Positions 45,010-55,083 of a DNA stretch of 64,000 bases are shown one piece after another (positions within the stretch are counted from its first letter, which is position 1; every line of letters begins with the position of its first letter). The notes below the pieces were generated by a model. It saw only the letters and a list, made by a program, of their open reading frames with translations. It made no database searches and was not told where the DNA came from. Source of the stretch: Plectosphaerella cucumerina (Eukaryota; Ascomycota; Sordariomycetes; Glomerellales; Plectosphaerellaceae); NCBI GenBank assembly GCA_020746995.1, contig JAGPXD010000005.1, forward strand, positions 1,860,001-1,924,000, given 5' to 3'. The position numbers and the translations under genes were made by a program.

Positions 45010-46050
45010 GGTCTGTGTATGTGTGCGTGCGGGCACCTGTACCCTTGGACTCGTCGACTAACTCGAGGGCCCGATGGCGGGCAGTGGCATCGTTGGGGCT
45101 GCTGCCACAGTCACAGACTGCAAGCTGAAATATTGATTATCGATGCAAGGGTCGGATGATGGACGTCGCGTGGGGTGTGAGGTGATGTCGGGTTGGTGGA
45201 GGTGGAAGAGGAGCGCCGTTGGTGGTGGTGGGAAGTGTGAGGTGCAAGAAGTCGACAGCCAGGCGCGTGCCGCAGAGGAAATTCCAGCCCGCCGCCCGAC
45301 GTGCAGCCAGGGCCAGCACCAGAGCAGAGCACGAGGAGCAGCACAGATGCGGCTGGCGCCTGAGCCTCTTTCTCGGGGACCTGCGCCCTTGCTGCTCGTC
45401 TGCCCGCGAACGCCGCCAATGACAGCGGGCCGAGAGGGGGCCATCGCGATGATTGGTGGTAGATGACTTGTGGGCCTTCAAGTCATTGAGCGATTGGCCA
45501 ATTTTCCCCCAGTCGGCACTTTCGAAGGTTCCGCTTAGCCTCCAGGGGTACGCGATGCACGAGCCAACTTGCGACGGACCTGCTGCTCTTTGAGACCTCC
45601 CCTCCTGCTTAACAACGTGTTCCTGGTGAATCAAGGGAATGAACTAGGATACAAGCTAAAGCTGGCTGTGATGAGAGATTTTCAATATTCAAGGCGTATT
45701 TTTGAAGACACCACCTTTTTCCCATCCGATGCGGTGGACTCCTTCGAGACTGGGTGATACTCGATGCTCACGTCGCGGGTCTGCGTGAGCAACCGTCCCT
45801 ACCTGATTGGACAATCTGGCCCCGCATTACTCATTTCGCACCCAACACATCCAAGTGCTGAGCCTCATCGCCACCAATAGGCATCGCCTGACGCAACGAC
45901 GAACCTTCCGGAGGCAGCTGCCAAATCCAGGTCGACTGACTGTGCTGCGGCCAAGTCCGCGTGTACCCGCCATTTATCAACTCGGCCAAGAACTTCATCA
46001 CCACCATCAACAACCTCCTGTCATGCTCACTTGATACCTACACCTCAAGC
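45010..46050. promoter_or_regulatory. Divergent promoter region of SWC3 and the hydrolase
   Basis: 1 kb between two start codons; no coding exon recognised. Confidence 0.4.
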
Positions 46051-47506
46051 ATGCCCTCTCCCTCACATTCTCCCCTACTCTGGACAGCGGTGGGTGCTGT
46101 CGTCGGACCCCTCTGCCTCTACGTCATCTTCCTTGCCCTCGGCTCTACACCATACTTTCAACGACAGTGAGTCCGGCCTTCTTCGCCGATAAGCCGCAGC
46201 ACTCATCATAATCTAGCTTCCTCTATGCACATCGCATCAACACCCTCTGGTGGCGCGGCGTCAATGAGCCCGAACGATTCGGCTTCGCCAGTGAGTGGCA
46301 AAGACAACCAGTGCGCCGCCCCCCAGCATCATGCCACAGTATTGACAACCTCAACCCGCGATAGACGGCCAGGCAACTCCATTTTTCTTGAAAACCCCTG
46401 ACGGCGAGAGCATCTACACCTGGCATATCGCCCCTCTCCCGTTCTATCTTCAACATGAAGACCGCCTCGCTGGCCAGCCTCGAGGCGTGTCGCAGGACTT
46501 CGCCTCCTCGGAGTCCCTCAAGCTCCTCAAGGAAGACCCCAAAGCTCGGGTTGTAATCTCTCGTAAGAGCCCCCACTCTCTCTTGACAGGGCAATCGCTG
46601 ACAAACCATAGTGCATGGTGTTCGTCATTCTCCTCCCTCCCACTGACCATCGCACTCACATTGTGTAGAACGCCGGCGACATCGCCCAGGGTTGTCGCCC
46701 AGACAGCTACCACGCCCTGACTGACACATCGTCGTATCACGTCTTCGCCATCGACTACCGCGGCTACGGTCACTCCTCCGGCACGCCCTCCGAGCACGGA
46801 CTCATCCAGGATGCCGCCACTGTCATCGACTTTGTCATCAAGACCGCAGGTGTCTCGCCCGATCGCATCGTCCTTCTCGGCCAGAGCCTCGGCACGGCAG
46901 TCGCTAGCGGCGTCTCGGAACATTATGCCGCCGAGGGCATCGAATTTGGCGGCATCGTGCTCGTCGCCGGCTTCAGCACCCTTCCCAAGATGCTGAGCGG
47001 CTACCGCATCGGCGGCATCTTCCCCGTCTTTGGCCCCTTCGCCCGATTCCCGCCTCTGGTGCGCCTGTTGGAGCGGTGCATCTGGGACAAGTGGCACTCG
47101 GTCGATCGGCTGGAGAGGCTTGTGGGCCTGACGAAGAAGCGGCTGAGGCTGATGATTGTCGCCGCCAAGGATGACGCTGACATCCCCTGCACCGAGAGCA
47201 ACAAACTCTTCCAGGCCGCGGCCAAAGCCGCGCTGCGGATCGACATGGACGACAAGGCTTTCGACGTGTGGAAAGCAGAAAGAACCCTTCATAAGCAGAA
47301 GGATGCCTTTGTTGCCACTCTGAAGATCGACCAGCCCGACATCATCATCCGACAGGAGCAGTTCCCCTATGGCGGTGGGTAGTCCCGCGACCACTTCACT
47401 GGTGTCCTTTGCTAACTGATCTTCAGGCCACAACAACATCATGGGCTACTCCCCTGTGATCCTCGCGGTTCTGCGGTGTTTCGACGTTGAGGGGACGACG
47501 GCATGA
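46051..47506 (+). CDS. Membrane-anchored alpha/beta hydrolase, ABHD12-like, with an 8-nt exon
   Basis: Six exons fit in phase: 46051-46166, 46217-46290, 46365-46562, 46612-46619, 46669-47374, 47427-47506 (393 residues). The N-terminus has a hydrophobic anchor (LLWTAVGAVVGPLCLYVIFL). The hydrolase core shows LHGNAGD (oxyanion region), FAIDYRGYGHSSGTP, the nucleophile elbow LLGQSLGTAVA, VAAKDDADIPCTESN around the acid and GGHNNIM with the His. The 8-nt exon supplies L-H-G in front of N-A-G; without it this strongly conserved motif is lost, which supports it. Members are serine lipases or lysophospholipid hydrolases on ER or lipid membranes; the substrate here is unknown. Confidence 0.9.
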
Positions 47507-47636
47507 TGCGGGGAAATCCTGGATTGGAGGGGGTCGGCGTCTGCCAACGCTTCCTGCTCGCCTGTCAGGGAGCTAGGTGGTATCTCTGAGATGGGAAGTC
47601 TAATAGTGGCCCGTCGCCCACGCGCGCGCCACGTGT

Positions 47637-49545
47637 CTACGAATACATGAGCTCGTTCAGAATCTTGAGGTTTTCGAACTGCTCGCGGCCGACCATCCAG
47701 CGCACGAGGTTCTGCGCGGCGTCGACAACCCTCTGCGGTCGCCGCCACCAGATGTAGGCGGCAGCAAGCACCACAGGGCTCGCGACGAGCGCCTCAAAGG
47801 CGACCATGAGAATGTCGCCCTGGCGGTCACTCTTCCTGACGACCTCGGAGTAGCGCTCGTTGCTGAAGCTGACGCGCGAGTACTTTGTGTGCCAGCCCAG
47901 CGCGGGGAAGTACACCGACAGCTTCTCCTCAAGCCACTTGCGCAGGCGGTAGCGGGGCGACAGCACCGACGAGCGCATCTCGACGTAGTTCTGCAGGGCG
48001 AGGTCGTTGATGGCGTGGGCGTCCGCGACGCGGTTGGCCGTGTACTCGGCCAGGGCGACCTGGCGGTGGTACGCGGCCGTGGCAGAGGACGATGCGTCAT
48101 CTTCGCCTTGCCCCTCGGGGTTGTTGGTCTCGCGGTCGGCGTGCTTGTCGAGGATAGAGAAGAGGACGCGCACATCCTCGAGGCCCGTGTTCATGCCCTG
48201 TCCATAAAAGGGCACCATGGCGTGGGCGGCGTCGCCGACGATGACGGCCGAGTCGCGGTGGTGGTACGGGCTGCACTTGACGCTGATCAGCGGCAGGTGA
48301 GGGTTCGTGGTGAACTGCGACACGAGAGCCTTGGGAGGGATGAGGTCGGTGACGCCGGGGAAGTGTTTGTCGAAGAAGGCTGGGAGCTGGGCGGGGTCTC
48401 GTTCGAGGGCCAAGACCTCTGCGCTCGGCAGGAACAGCGTCGATGTGAAGGAGCCATCCTGGACATGTCAGCTGGGGGTTAGGTGACCGCGAAAAGCAAC
48501 CTTGACTCACCGTGCTAGGGATGGCGATGAACATGAAGTCCTTGCCGGGCCAAATGTGGAGGTGGTTAGGGGAGATCTGGAAGCCCGGATCGGTCTTCGT
48601 CAAGGCAGCGCCGGCCCTCGGCTCGATGTGGAACTCGCACCACAGCGTGTCGATGTAGTCCTGGCGGTAGTTCATCTGAACGTACTTCATCATGTGGTAG
48701 CGCACAGCCGAGTGGGCGCCATCGGCGCCGATCATGAGGTCAAAGTCGATCTCAATCTCGCGCGCCCTGCCCGTTGCCGACTCGGAGGTCATGACTTCGA
48801 ACCAGGCCTTGCGCGCCTTGAAGTCTGCGCCGGTGAGCTTGTGGCTGAAGAAGAAGCGGACGTTGGGCATGTTTTCGAGGATGTCGAGCAGGCGCTTGTT
48901 GAGGCCGGCGCGGTCGACGGCATAGATTGCCTGAGGTGGAGTCAGTAAGGAGCCTCGAGATGAGGGAGTGAAGATGTACCCTGCCGTGGATGTCGTAGTT
49001 CTGTGAGGCCTCATACAGACTGCCGGTTGGGCCGCGGCCGTGGATCATGCGGCCACGCATGGGGATAGTCGCGGCGAAGACATGCTCAAGCAGGCCAGGC
49101 TGACCGGCATGGCGCATGGCATTGATGCCGCGCTCCGACAGGGCGAGGTTGATGGACCGGGTGAAGTTGAGGAGCGTCGTGGTGGGGTCCCTGAGATCTG
49201 CGGGTCATCGCGAGAGTCAGTGGTGCTGAGCCACTGAGGACACTGGAGATGGGGTCTTTGGGGGTGGTCCCTGGCGGTGGTCCCTCAGCCATGAGCCTGA
49301 GGATCTCGTGCGACGCTGCACCGGTCGGTCTAACAGCTGTGCATCGAGCCATCACCTTCAGGCTCATCAGTGGTGGTGTCACGCGACAGCGACCCCTGGA
49401 TCTGATGAGAGAAGAAAAGGTACATTGACTCACCAGGCCGCAGCTCGTAGATCTCAACCTCATGGCCCCTCTGCGCGGCATACAAAGCCGCCAGAGAGCC
49501 CACGGGCCCTGCGCCGACGACGACAATCTTCTGCTTCGGGGCCAT
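47637..49545 (-). CDS. BNA4: Kynurenine 3-monooxygenase
   Basis: Four exons fit in phase: 49545-49434, 49197-48980, 48930-48511, 48458-47637 (523 residues). The N-terminal Rossmann motif VVVGAGPVGSLAALYAAQRG binds FAD. Kynurenine 3-monooxygenase features include NFTRSINLALSERGI, YAVDRAGLNKRLLDIL, the GD motif region VIVGDAAHAMVPFYGQGMN and NYVEMRSSVLSPRYRLRKWL. The C-terminal hydrophobic segment (VAFEALVASPVVLAAAYIWW) anchors it to the outer mitochondrial membrane. It hydroxylates kynurenine to 3-hydroxykynurenine, in NAD synthesis from tryptophan, using NADPH and oxygen. Convergent with the hydrolase gene, 130 bp apart. Confidence 0.95.
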
Positions 49546-50034
49546 CGGGGGCCGTGTCTTGGTGCGACGTCGTTGGACAATGAGGAGAGTACCTGACACT
49601 TTTTTTCCTCCTCGGGTGACAGTGACATTTTCGAGTCGTCCGATCGACCGATGCCGATACTGCCGCATCACGTGCTGCTGCGATGCCGGAGTGGCACGTG
49701 CGCAGCCGCTGGTCAGCCAGCCGGCTCATTCGGCTCGCGCCCCAAACGTCAAAAAAGTCAGCTTTGACGATTCGTCATCCATCTAGGACGTCCATGGCCG
49801 CTGACCACCACAACTTGATGTCACTTCGTGTGGTCAGAATCTTCTTCCGAAGCTCCAATCATCGATCATAAGAGTCGTTTGTCCGAAGCTGTCTGGGATT
49901 TCAACCATAGTAAGATAGAAACTGGGCGGAAAGCCTGTTCGATTCCTCCAGGGTCAATCACGCCTCCGTCTACTCTCGAAATGTTGATAGAGGAAAATAG
50001 CCAAGCAGAAACCTATGAACTGCTGATAGAGATT
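49546..50034. other. Intergenic DNA
   Basis: KMO promoter region and the 3' end of the next minus-strand gene. Nothing else recognised. Confidence 0.45.
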
Positions 50035-51144
50035 CTAAGCTTGCCGTGTACAGAATCGCCAGCCCTTGTCGGGGTGCTCGGCACACGCCTGCTCCACGGC
50101 GACCTCGTACTGCCACAACGAAAGATTGTACTGGAGAACAGCGAGAACAACAGATGCTGTCCCAAATCCAACAGTAAGAGCGGCAAGAACCACCGCCATG
50201 ATCCAGAAGTTCGCGAACTCGCGCAAGTTGGCACCGGATCCCCGTCCGGGCTTGAGCTGCCGGAGGCCAGTGGGCCCGTCGGCCACGACAGCTGAGAGCC
50301 TGGCGAGCTTGATGCCCCAATATCGGTACAAAGTGAGATCGTTGACACACTCCAACCTGCGCCCGCAAAGCCCGAGCCCATTCAGGTCGACCATGTTGTA
50401 CTTTTTGAGGAACTTGAGGGTGTGCGCGTCGTTGAACGGCAGCAGAAGGTTGAGAGTGTCGAGCGTCTCTTCCAGCAGTCTTTGCGGAAGAAGGGAGGTA
50501 GATGTGTGGTTCAGTTCGTTTCGGAGGAAAATCTTGTGCTTGTAGATGAGAAGAATCGTGCAGTCGGCGGCTGCGACGATGTCAAGGTGCTTGGCCAAGT
50601 TGTCGGTGAAGCAGACTTCGTAGCCGTGGTAGCTCTCCAAGTACTCTAGCGTCAATCGAGGATCGGCATGACCCAGATTCGAAGTCTGGTGTTCCGACAA
50701 CTGGGGAAAAGTCCGACTGATGAGGGTCGAGATCGTAGCGGTGTCTTCCCATTCGACCTTGCGTGTACCCGGACCGGGCTGCTCGACTGGGACGATGTCC
50801 AGAGTGAGCCGGAGACTGAGAGAAAGACACAAAGCGTTCAGAATTCTTTGCTCGTCGGAATTATCCCACCGGGGATAGGGAGACTGTTTCAGCTCTTCGA
50901 CCAGGGCGTGTCTCGTCAATTCGGCCATGTGGGACATGCCCAATTCTGACAGCCTCAATCTGCTGATCAGATCAAGGACATCGTCGACATTTCTTGGGGC
51001 AACCCGTGACGCAGAGTTTGCGATTGCTTCTCTTTCGCATGCGTTGTCAAAGTGTTCCAAAAGGCGTGCGTACTCAGGAGGAGGCTCGGCGGTGGTGCTG
51101 ACCGGTAGATGCGGCCATACCTGCTGGATCCGACTCATCGACAT
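50035..51144 (-). CDS. Conserved-looking fungal protein with C-terminal membrane hairpin
   Basis: A single exon. The frame is open to 51507, but the ATG at 51144 (MSMSRIQQVWPHLP) has better coding character; the upstream part is compositionally unlike protein. The 369 residues are mostly helical (VDDVLDLISRLRLSELGMSH, SDEQRILNALCLSLSLRLTLD), with a C-terminal hydrophobic pair of spans (FWIMAVVLAALTVGFGTASV and VLAVLQYNLSLW). I do not recognise a named domain. It is divergent from a protease-fold/kinase tandem and may belong to the same cassette (inference). Confidence 0.6.
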   Translation of the reverse strand: MSMSRIQQVWPHLPVSTTAEPPPEYARLLEHFDNACEREAIANSASRVAPRNVDDVLDLISRLRLSELGMSHMAELTRHALVEELKQSPYPRWDNSDEQRILNALCLSLSLRLTLDIVPVEQPGPGTRKVEWEDTATISTLISRTFPQLSEHQTSNLGHADPRLTLEYLESYHGYEVCFTDNLAKHLDIVAAADCTILLIYKHKIFLRNELNHTSTSLLPQRLLEETLDTLNLLLPFNDAHTLKFLKKYNMVDLNGLGLCGRRLECVNDLTLYRYWGIKLARLSAVVADGPTGLRQLKPGRGSGANLREFANFWIMAVVLAALTVGFGTASVVLAVLQYNLSLWQYEVAVEQACAEHPDKGWRFCTRQA

Positions 51145-51548
51145 CTTGTGAGGATGGGGGGGCGGGGTGAGGGACGAGGTGAGGGCGGAACGGTGGAGGG
51201 AAATCGAAGCTGAGCAGCAGAAGAGAACGGACGAGGGGATGGCCGGGGAGGGCGGAAGTGGAAGCCGCAAGAAATGTGACAGCTCAGTCAGGAAGGATGC
51301 CAACATCACCGTGCTTCCATTCAGCTGATGGGCCACCCCTGAGTGCCACGTAGGATGAATGTGCGTGAATGGGACCGGCTGAGCACATACGTCCCGCTCA
51401 ATCAAGGCGGTCAGTGAGAAGAGTGGCAAACGCTGCACTGGGTATCGCTCGCCACATGCCATTGCAGGTTCTTCACGCATCCGAATTCCGGGCACTTCGT
51501 TGACCACTGCACTCCTCCGTCACCCAACGTCAGCTCACTAGCACAACG
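51145..51548. promoter_or_regulatory. Divergent promoter of the membrane protein and the protease-fold protein
   Basis: 404 bp between the chosen starts. The minus-strand frame remains open here but its composition (Ser/Pro/Leu-rich) does not look like protein. Confidence 0.4.
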
Positions 51549-53150
51549 ATGGACCCCGTCTGCGTGGTCACGATCCAGAAAAAAGACGAGGGGAAGGTTG
51601 TGGAAGTCAAACGCAAATGGCCTTCTTGGTTCCGCCTGTCTTCACACGTCGAAGCCATCTACGTCGGCCTTCTCGCCAAATTCCCCCGCCCGACGACCCG
51701 AAAGAGCGAGATCGACAGCCGGCTCAGAGAAGTCGAACATGAACTGGCAGAGCACGTCAGTCGAATTGACGACAGGATCAGACTGAAGTGCCAGCGATGC
51801 AACGTTTCCAGCCGCGAATCGGTCCACGACCATGAGCCTCTCCTCACTGGGCGCGGCATGCTCTCCGACAACACCCCATTGGCACTGTCGCCCAACATGT
51901 GGTTCCGCTGCGGCAGCGACTGGGCCAAGAACATCGTCCGGAAAGAGGTCAGCGGTCTGATTCTGACACGCCATCACGGGCTGGGGGACCAGATACATGT
52001 CGGCCTCCGGGCGGCTGTCCCCGCATCCAATCCCGCCTGTCCTGTTCCCCATCGTCTTCGCCTCGACGGCAGTCACTTCCAGCTGCCGCGTGGCTTCGAA
52101 CTTTTCCTCAACATCGAGAAGCCTGCGCAGGGCACCCCTTCATCGTCGTGCGGTCTCATCTGCTCCGTCGCCATCAAAAATGGAAGCAGGTTGGTTCATC
52201 ACGGGTACTGCAGAATCGGGGGCGTTCTCGCGATCGAAGATGGCGATGGAGATGTCAAACTGGTCGGTGTAACTTCAGGCCATGCTCTGCTGGATACGTA
52301 CTTGACAACAGATCCAGAAGCTACGGGAGACGCCGAAGCCTCCCGATCCCAAAGTGAGAGGAGCCCTCAGCAAAGCTTCCTGAGATGGATCTTCGGCGAC
52401 GCCAACGCGAGCCACTCATCCGGCCAAGTCCAGGACGCGTCGCTCGATTCAAACCCGCCCCCAGCATCACCTCTAACAAGAGCCACGGACCGGGAAAGAA
52501 TCGACAAGGCGGAATGGGTGCCTGTCAACAGCATCTACTCCGTCAACTGGCTCGGCGGCGGATGGGAGGCAATCAAAGAGTTCCAATTTCCATTCGCAGT
52601 ACCTCACCCGGATCGCTTGGCCCCAGACGCCGACTTTGCTCTTCTCGAACTTCCCGGGGAACTTATCAATACTTTCCGAACCCCAAGCCAAGAGATCGAT
52701 CGCGTTGATTACCTCATGGCCGAGGATGAGATGAGGATCGGGCCTGTCCATGTCATTCTAGGACCCGAAGACGTCGTTGAGGGCCGTCTTGTCTGGACCC
52801 AACAGAATCTTCACATTCGAGGAAGGCCCTTCCCGGCGAGGAAAATCCAGCTGGAAAGAGTTCTGCGTAAGTTAGAGATTTTGGAAGATCCAGCACTATC
52901 AGCTGACGTAGCCCACCCAGCCCTTGGGGTCTCGGGATGTTGGGTTGTGCAGCATGGCGGGTTTTGCGGAATGATTTGCATGGTCGTCGAGGACGAACCG
53001 TTTGCCTACATGATCACAGCCAAGAAGCTTGTTGGAGACATCCAAAAGACGTGGGTGTTTTTTTCTGATCTCTCTGCATATCGATTTATTAACCATTACT
53101 GGATGGAAGACTGGGCAATCAGGTTGAGGTACGTTCAAAGTCAACATTGA
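51549..53150 (+). CDS. Trypsin-fold-like protein with candidate His-Asp-Ser triad
   Basis: A single exon of 533 residues. Residues 1-90 form a helical leader with a two-Cys motif (LKCQRCN). From about residue 200 the sequence reads like a chymotrypsin-fold protein: YCRIGGVLAIEDG, VGVTSGHALLDT (candidate His), LAPDADFALLELP (candidate Asp), and HPALGVSGCWVVQHGGFCGM (candidate Ser in G-x-S-G). It ends FINHYWMEDWAIRLRY. A loop of about 70 residues rich in Ser and Pro lies between His and Asp. There is no signal peptide, so it would act inside the cell. The kinase exon begins 44 bp after its stop, and a strong GTACGT donor lies inside its last codons (53129), but splicing it to the kinase exon at 53195 breaks the frame. 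Protease activity is inference. Confidence 0.6.
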   Translation: MDPVCVVTIQKKDEGKVVEVKRKWPSWFRLSSHVEAIYVGLLAKFPRPTTRKSEIDSRLREVEHELAEHVSRIDDRIRLKCQRCNVSSRESVHDHEPLLTGRGMLSDNTPLALSPNMWFRCGSDWAKNIVRKEVSGLILTRHHGLGDQIHVGLRAAVPASNPACPVPHRLRLDGSHFQLPRGFELFLNIEKPAQGTPSSSCGLICSVAIKNGSRLVHHGYCRIGGVLAIEDGDGDVKLVGVTSGHALLDTYLTTDPEATGDAEASRSQSERSPQQSFLRWIFGDANASHSSGQVQDASLDSNPPPASPLTRATDRERIDKAEWVPVNSIYSVNWLGGGWEAIKEFQFPFAVPHPDRLAPDADFALLELPGELINTFRTPSQEIDRVDYLMAEDEMRIGPVHVILGPEDVVEGRLVWTQQNLHIRGRPFPARKIQLERVLRKLEILEDPALSADVAHPALGVSGCWVVQHGGFCGMICMVVEDEPFAYMITAKKLVGDIQKTWVFFSDLSAYRFINHYWMEDWAIRLRYVQSQH

Positions 53151-53194
53151 GTCCACCCATGGGGCTGTCATGAGATGCAAATTCCACGAAACAG

Positions 53195-55083
53195 ATCAAC
53201 GTTCCCCGAGAGAAGAATATCGAAATTTGGCCACAAAAAACTCTTGGTAGCTTGCTCTGGTCCGCCATCGTCGCCACAGATCCCACGAGTCGTGAGCGAT
53301 TTATACCCAGCTTCGATCTCGACAGACTTATGAGATACCAGGTCATCTACCAAGAGCTTGGAGTACTGAAAGCTCTCTCCGACGAACAAAGAAGAGAGCT
53401 GGCGACTTACGTGTACGACACTGCCAGAAGGCTCTTTGCCATTTTGGTCATCATCGACCAGACCGCCAGCATACTCCACTTTCACCGCGAAAGGATAGGA
53501 GATACTGACCTACCCTTCAAGATCCAGTACCGACGTGTGGAATCGTTGTCGCCGGAAGTATTTGACAAGCGGAAAAGAGATCGCCGAGGGCGCCCAGATC
53601 GTGTCATGGCCTTTGAAAAAATGGCCCCTGTTTTCGTTGAGATTTTCCAACGTTACCAGGGCTTGGTACTTGCTCCGATTCTGGGCGATGTAACCGATGA
53701 GGAGAATGCGGTCTGCCAACTTCATGACGAATCGCCTCTGCCACTCATGGGCCTGTCTTCCAAAACTTTGGAAGGTGGCATCTCCACGGTGCATCGAGCC
53801 TGGATAGAGCCAGGCCAGGAGAACTTCAACCACACTCCGGTAAGTAGAAGATTGCCCCTGTCCCTACTTGAGGGTGCGAAGCCTAACATGGTACGAAATA
53901 TCCAGAGGTCCAGGTTTGTGGCAGTCAAGATCCTCGATTCGGGTCCGGAGGGGGACAACGTCCTTGCTCGAGAAATCAAGGCACATCAGACTCCGAGACT
54001 GCGTCGTGAACCGAGGCTGTGCGTCCCCTATGTGTTCCTTGAGAGGAGTCGCAAGTACTACATTCTTGCACCATGGGCAGAAGGCGGCAACCTCATGGAT
54101 CTGTGGAAAAGGCATCCAGAACAACAGACGCCTCCGAATCTGGTCGGTTTGCGCTGGTTCTTCCGGGAATGTCTTGGGCTTGCCCAAGGCCTTTCCGTGA
54201 TCCACGGAAAAAAGGCCGCGGCATGGCAGTCAGAGGAGGCGCCCGACAGCTTCATTCACGGCCACCACGGTGACATCAAGCCCGAAAACATCCTCTGTCT
54301 CTACGAAAAGCTTACCACGAGTGAGGCGGACCACGGGCTTCTCACGATCGGCGACTTTGGGACGTCGGCGATGAGCGGTGAAACGGCCCGGCGAAGCATG
54401 GCCGGTGAGCTGAGGGCGCAGTCTTCAGCTTATCGGCCGCCCGAGTTCGATGACGACCCGCGAGCGTCCTCGCGGTCTGACATGTGGTCCTTCGGCTGCA
54501 TTCTTCTCGAGTTCACCTCCTGGCTTCTGCTCGGCTATGCTGGTGTGGAAGCTTTCGCGAAAGCCCGCCTGGCGTTCAACGCGAGCGAACACCACCACGG
54601 GGCAGCAGAGGACACCTTCTTCTGCGTTGATAGGACCGAGGCCAAGGTCAGCCCCGCCAGCAAAGAGGTTCGTTCTGTTTCACTTATCTTGTCAATGACG
54701 TCGTCCAGAGACTCCAAGTCCTGCGGCAGTCCCATGCAGCCTCCTCTTTCCGGCCTGCCTTGGCAATATTTTTGAGCCGTGTCCACCAGGTTTCTGACAA
54801 GATGCAGTGGATCGAGCACCTCCGCAAAGAGTGTCCAGCTATTTCCTCCCAAATGAACGTCGTCCGTGATCTTCTGACATACATCGAAGGTCATTTGCTC
54901 GTGGTGAATCCCGACCAGAGAGATAATGCAGTGGCGACGAGGAATTTTCTGGTGCGCCTCTATGGCCGGACTCCGGACCTCCTCGAAAGGATGGCCCTTG
55001 AGTTTCGGCGCGATGACCGAGATAGAGCCGTACAGGACGTGGATGTGGTGCGAGCCAGTAACCCCTTGGACGCCAGCACATGA
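53195..55083 (+). CDS. Protein kinase with fungal-specific N-terminal domain
   Basis: Exons 53195-53839, 53906-54667 and 54709-55083 join in phase (about 593 residues). The true start is unresolved: the frame opens after a CAG at 53194, and the first internal ATG is at 53330-53332. The N-terminal 190 residues (WPQKTLGSLLWSAIVA, ARRLFAILVIID, DLPFKIQY) match the leader that precedes kinases in fungal NLR-like and related proteins. The kinase domain is recognisable: LEGGISTVHRAWI (Gly-rich loop), RFVAVKIL (ATP Lys), GHHGDIKPENIL (catalytic loop), GDFGTS, SAYRPPEFD and SDMWSFGCILLEF. Both internal introns have a good donor or acceptor, although the second is only 41 nt. Adjacent protease-fold and membrane proteins suggest a signalling cassette (inference). 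Confidence 0.75.

Noticed and set aside
51145..51507. Upstream extension of the minus-strand membrane-protein frame
   Set aside because: Composition differs from the rest and it would remove the divergent promoter; the ATG at 51144 is preferred.
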